Positions 14,980 through 16,363 of a stretch of 16,363 bases of DNA are shown piece after piece. The position numbers and the translations under genes are program-made. This stretch comes from Peptococcaceae bacterium BRH_c23 (GTDB lineage Bacteria; Bacillota_B; Desulfitobacteriia; Desulfitobacteriales; Desulfitobacteriaceae), in NCBI GenBank assembly GCA_000961805.1, contig LADV01000062.1, forward strand, positions 1-16,363. Direction: 5' to 3'. The notes under the pieces are model-generated. The model was not told the origin of the DNA, did no database searches, and was given only the letters and a program-made list of their open reading frames with translations. Every line of letters begins with the position of its first letter. Positions within the stretch are counted from its first letter, which is position 1.

Positions 14980-15720
14980 TTAATAATAGGCTAACCCTTT
15001 GCAGGCTTTTCTTATTCGCTTTTCAAACCATAAATCTAGGACATAGTGAAGATATACATTTGCAAGAATTGGGGAGCATACTCCGCCCTGAGGTGTTCCT
15101 TCAGGTGTATCATAAATAATGCCTGCATCAATTATCCCAGATTTTAGGAATCTTGCGATTAGCCTTAATATATTAGGGTCTGCTATTCTGTGTTGAATAA
15201 ATTTCATTAGCCATTCATGGTCTACATGATCGAAGAAGGCTCGGATATCTGCATCGACAACATAATTGATCTTCCTGTTGTTAACGATTTTGTTTAATAC
15301 CTTTAATGCATCATGACAGCCTCGCTTGGGACGAAATCCAAACGAGCATTCCAGAAAATCCTGCTCATATACTGCATTTAGTATTCGCGCAAGGGCTGCT
15401 TGGACCAGCTTATCTTCGTAGGCTGGAATTCCAAGCGGCCTTTTCTTGTCACTGCCTGGCTTCGGTATATAAACTCGCCTTACAGGTTGCGGTTTGTAGG
15501 CTTGCCGTTTCATACGATGGATTAAGTCCTTGACGTTTGCATCAAGATTTGATCCATATTCTTCTTTGGTCACATCGTCTACACCGGCTGCCTTCTTCCC
15601 ATTCATTTCTTGATGGCACTGTTTTATTGTCTCTTCATTGATAAGATGGGCTAGTGATGTAAACTTTTCTTGTGGTCGCGTTCTAGCTGTCTCTGCTATC
15701 CTTGCAAGTTTCGTGTCCAT
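14980..15720 (-). pseudogene. Group II intron reverse transcriptase/maturase, C-terminally truncated before YADD
   Basis: The start is ATG 15720 behind AGGAGA. The 246 residues cover the RT N-terminus and finger/palm motifs: MNGKKAAGVDDVTKEEYG (RT0/1), YKPQPVRRVYIPK and KKRPLGIPAYEDKLVQAAL, ECSFGFRPKRGCHDAL (RT2), INYVVDADIRAFFDHVDHEW with the first catalytic aspartate (RT3), and TPEGTPQGGVCSPILANVYL (RT4). The frame ends at KGLAYY, only a few residues before the expected YADD box (RT5). Everything after is absent: YADD, RT6-7, maturase X and any endonuclease. A full protein of this family is usually over 400 residues. The loss removes RT activity, so this copy is immobile by itself. Confidence 0.9.
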
Positions 15721-16211
15721 AGGTCTCCTATCTCTGTGTATAGTCTATGTTTCTCTTTTAAGGTCGATGTCGTGTTACCGCCTTCCCTCCACAGGCATTA
15801 CCCCGCTTCATCAGTAATATGCAGTAATCTGACTCCCTAAGGCATTCGGCCTCCTCACTTTGTTATCGCTTGTTGGCCTTACTTTCTCTGTGTAAAGAGC
15901 TCTTAGGGTCTCCCACGTTGACGCATCATAACACTGTGTAGCATGCCAAGGTCACCGACCCCGGGGAAGCTAATATATTCTCGCATAACGACTATATTAG
16001 TGTTGTTTTCTACCCTGGTAAAAGTATCAACCTTCCCGATTTGGGATATCGAGGCTCAATCCCTTCAGCTTACGCTTTCGGCCTACTACCTTGCTGTCTA
16101 CGCTTAACATTACAAGTTACCCGGTAATGTCCAAGACTCGCTATGAGTGATTTGCTAAATCTTACTCAGTGGGAATCCCACCCACTATATGATGCGCCCT
16201 TCGTGGCGCAC
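14986..16211 (-). mobile_element. Group II intron, second copy, 3'-truncated
   Basis: The intron starts at 16211 with GTGCG on the minus strand, has the same leader as 1-587 (identical over 587 nt), and ends abruptly at about 14986 inside the RT gene. No domain V, domain VI or 3' splice site follows; the next sequence belongs to the spacer before the membrane-protein gene. It cannot self-splice. The truncation is at the 3' side, the opposite of the usual 5' truncation from incomplete reverse transcription, so a DNA-level deletion or recombination is more likely. Confidence 0.9.
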
Positions 16212-16278
16212 TACCAGTCCCCTTGGGGAGGAAAAGACGACCCCCGAAGACGAACTTCGAAGGCCTTTTCCGACCCGA
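16212..16278. repeat. Intron 5' exon, near-copy of 588-654
   Basis: The 67 nt match 588-654 with three substitutions; beyond 16278 similarity stops. Because the adjacent intron copies are identical but these flanks are not, the flanks are two members of an older repeated target sequence rather than part of a recent duplication. The hairpin CGAAG/CTTCG at about 16245-16259 is kept. Confidence 0.75.
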
Positions 16279-16363
16279 GCAAAAATATTAAGCCCAATTG
16301 CATTTATCAAACATTTTTATGATATTGAATGAAATGACAATTCAGATGTAACTCAACTACATT
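16279..16363 (-). other. Right-edge sequence; possible 3' end of an unknown gene
   Basis: A minus-strand frame open from the window edge ends at a TGA near 16308 (last residues ELHLNCHFIQYHKNV). It is too short to judge. The remaining bases up to 16279 are AT-rich and non-coding in appearance. Confidence 0.25.

Noticed and set aside
1..16363. CRISPR array, tRNA or rRNA genes
   Set aside because: No regularly spaced direct repeats and no tRNA or rRNA signature were seen on either strand.

Overview
The window reads as an accessory island from a Gram-positive anaerobe of the Clostridia. Shine-Dalgarno sites are strong (GGAGG), start codons include TTG and GTG, and the gene content (gltB/gltD remnants, DUF3102, several group II introns, very large YD-repeat proteins) would fit a Desulfitobacterium/Desulfosporosinus-like genome. 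That placement is an inference; no rRNA or tRNA marker is present.

Layout from left to right. (1) 1-587 is the 5' part of a group II intron on the minus strand, running off the left edge, followed by a structured non-coding stretch (588-800). (2) 800-7424 (minus) holds a 2068-residue YD-repeat/Rhs-type protein with a short His/Asp-rich C-terminal domain, and directly behind it a small gene in the position of an immunity gene. (3) 7698-8305 (minus) is a scar in which the start of gltB is fused in frame to the end of gltD, with a terminator kept. (4) 8364-9250 contains two inverted-repeat structures and a DUF3102 gene that carries a perfect 34-bp palindrome inside its coding sequence. (5) 9330-10640 (plus) has two terminator-like hairpins and a second, unrelated group II intron that has lost its 5' end and the middle of its reverse transcriptase but keeps domains V and VI. 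(6) 10641-11992 (minus) is an internal fragment of another YD-repeat gene. (7) 11995-12339 (minus) encodes a GRAM-like small protein. (8) About 12438-13917 (plus) is an IS110-family element whose transposase frame is broken at a run of nine A. (9) 13939-14338 (minus) is a small membrane-protein gene directly behind a third, frameshifted YD-repeat remnant. (10) 14382-14951 (minus) is another small membrane-protein gene with a terminator. (11) 14986-16211 (minus) is a second copy of the first intron, cut just before the YADD catalytic motif, then unexplained sequence to the right edge.

How the parts relate. The dominant theme is a polymorphic-toxin (Rhs/YD) locus that has been fragmented, with small genes placed where immunity genes normally sit (1202, 14157, possibly 14951 and 12339), and invaded by group II introns and an IS110 element. 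Only the 1218-7424 gene plus its downstream partner looks close to a working toxin/immunity pair, and even that gene lacks a visible secretion signal. The two intron copies are direct repeats enclosing almost the whole window, so the island could be deleted or duplicated by homologous recombination. The best candidates for something new are the uncharacterised C-terminal toxin domain with its immunity partner, the IS110 non-coding left end (possible bridge RNA) with its slippery A-run, the gltB::gltD fusion, and the palindromes around the DUF3102 gene.
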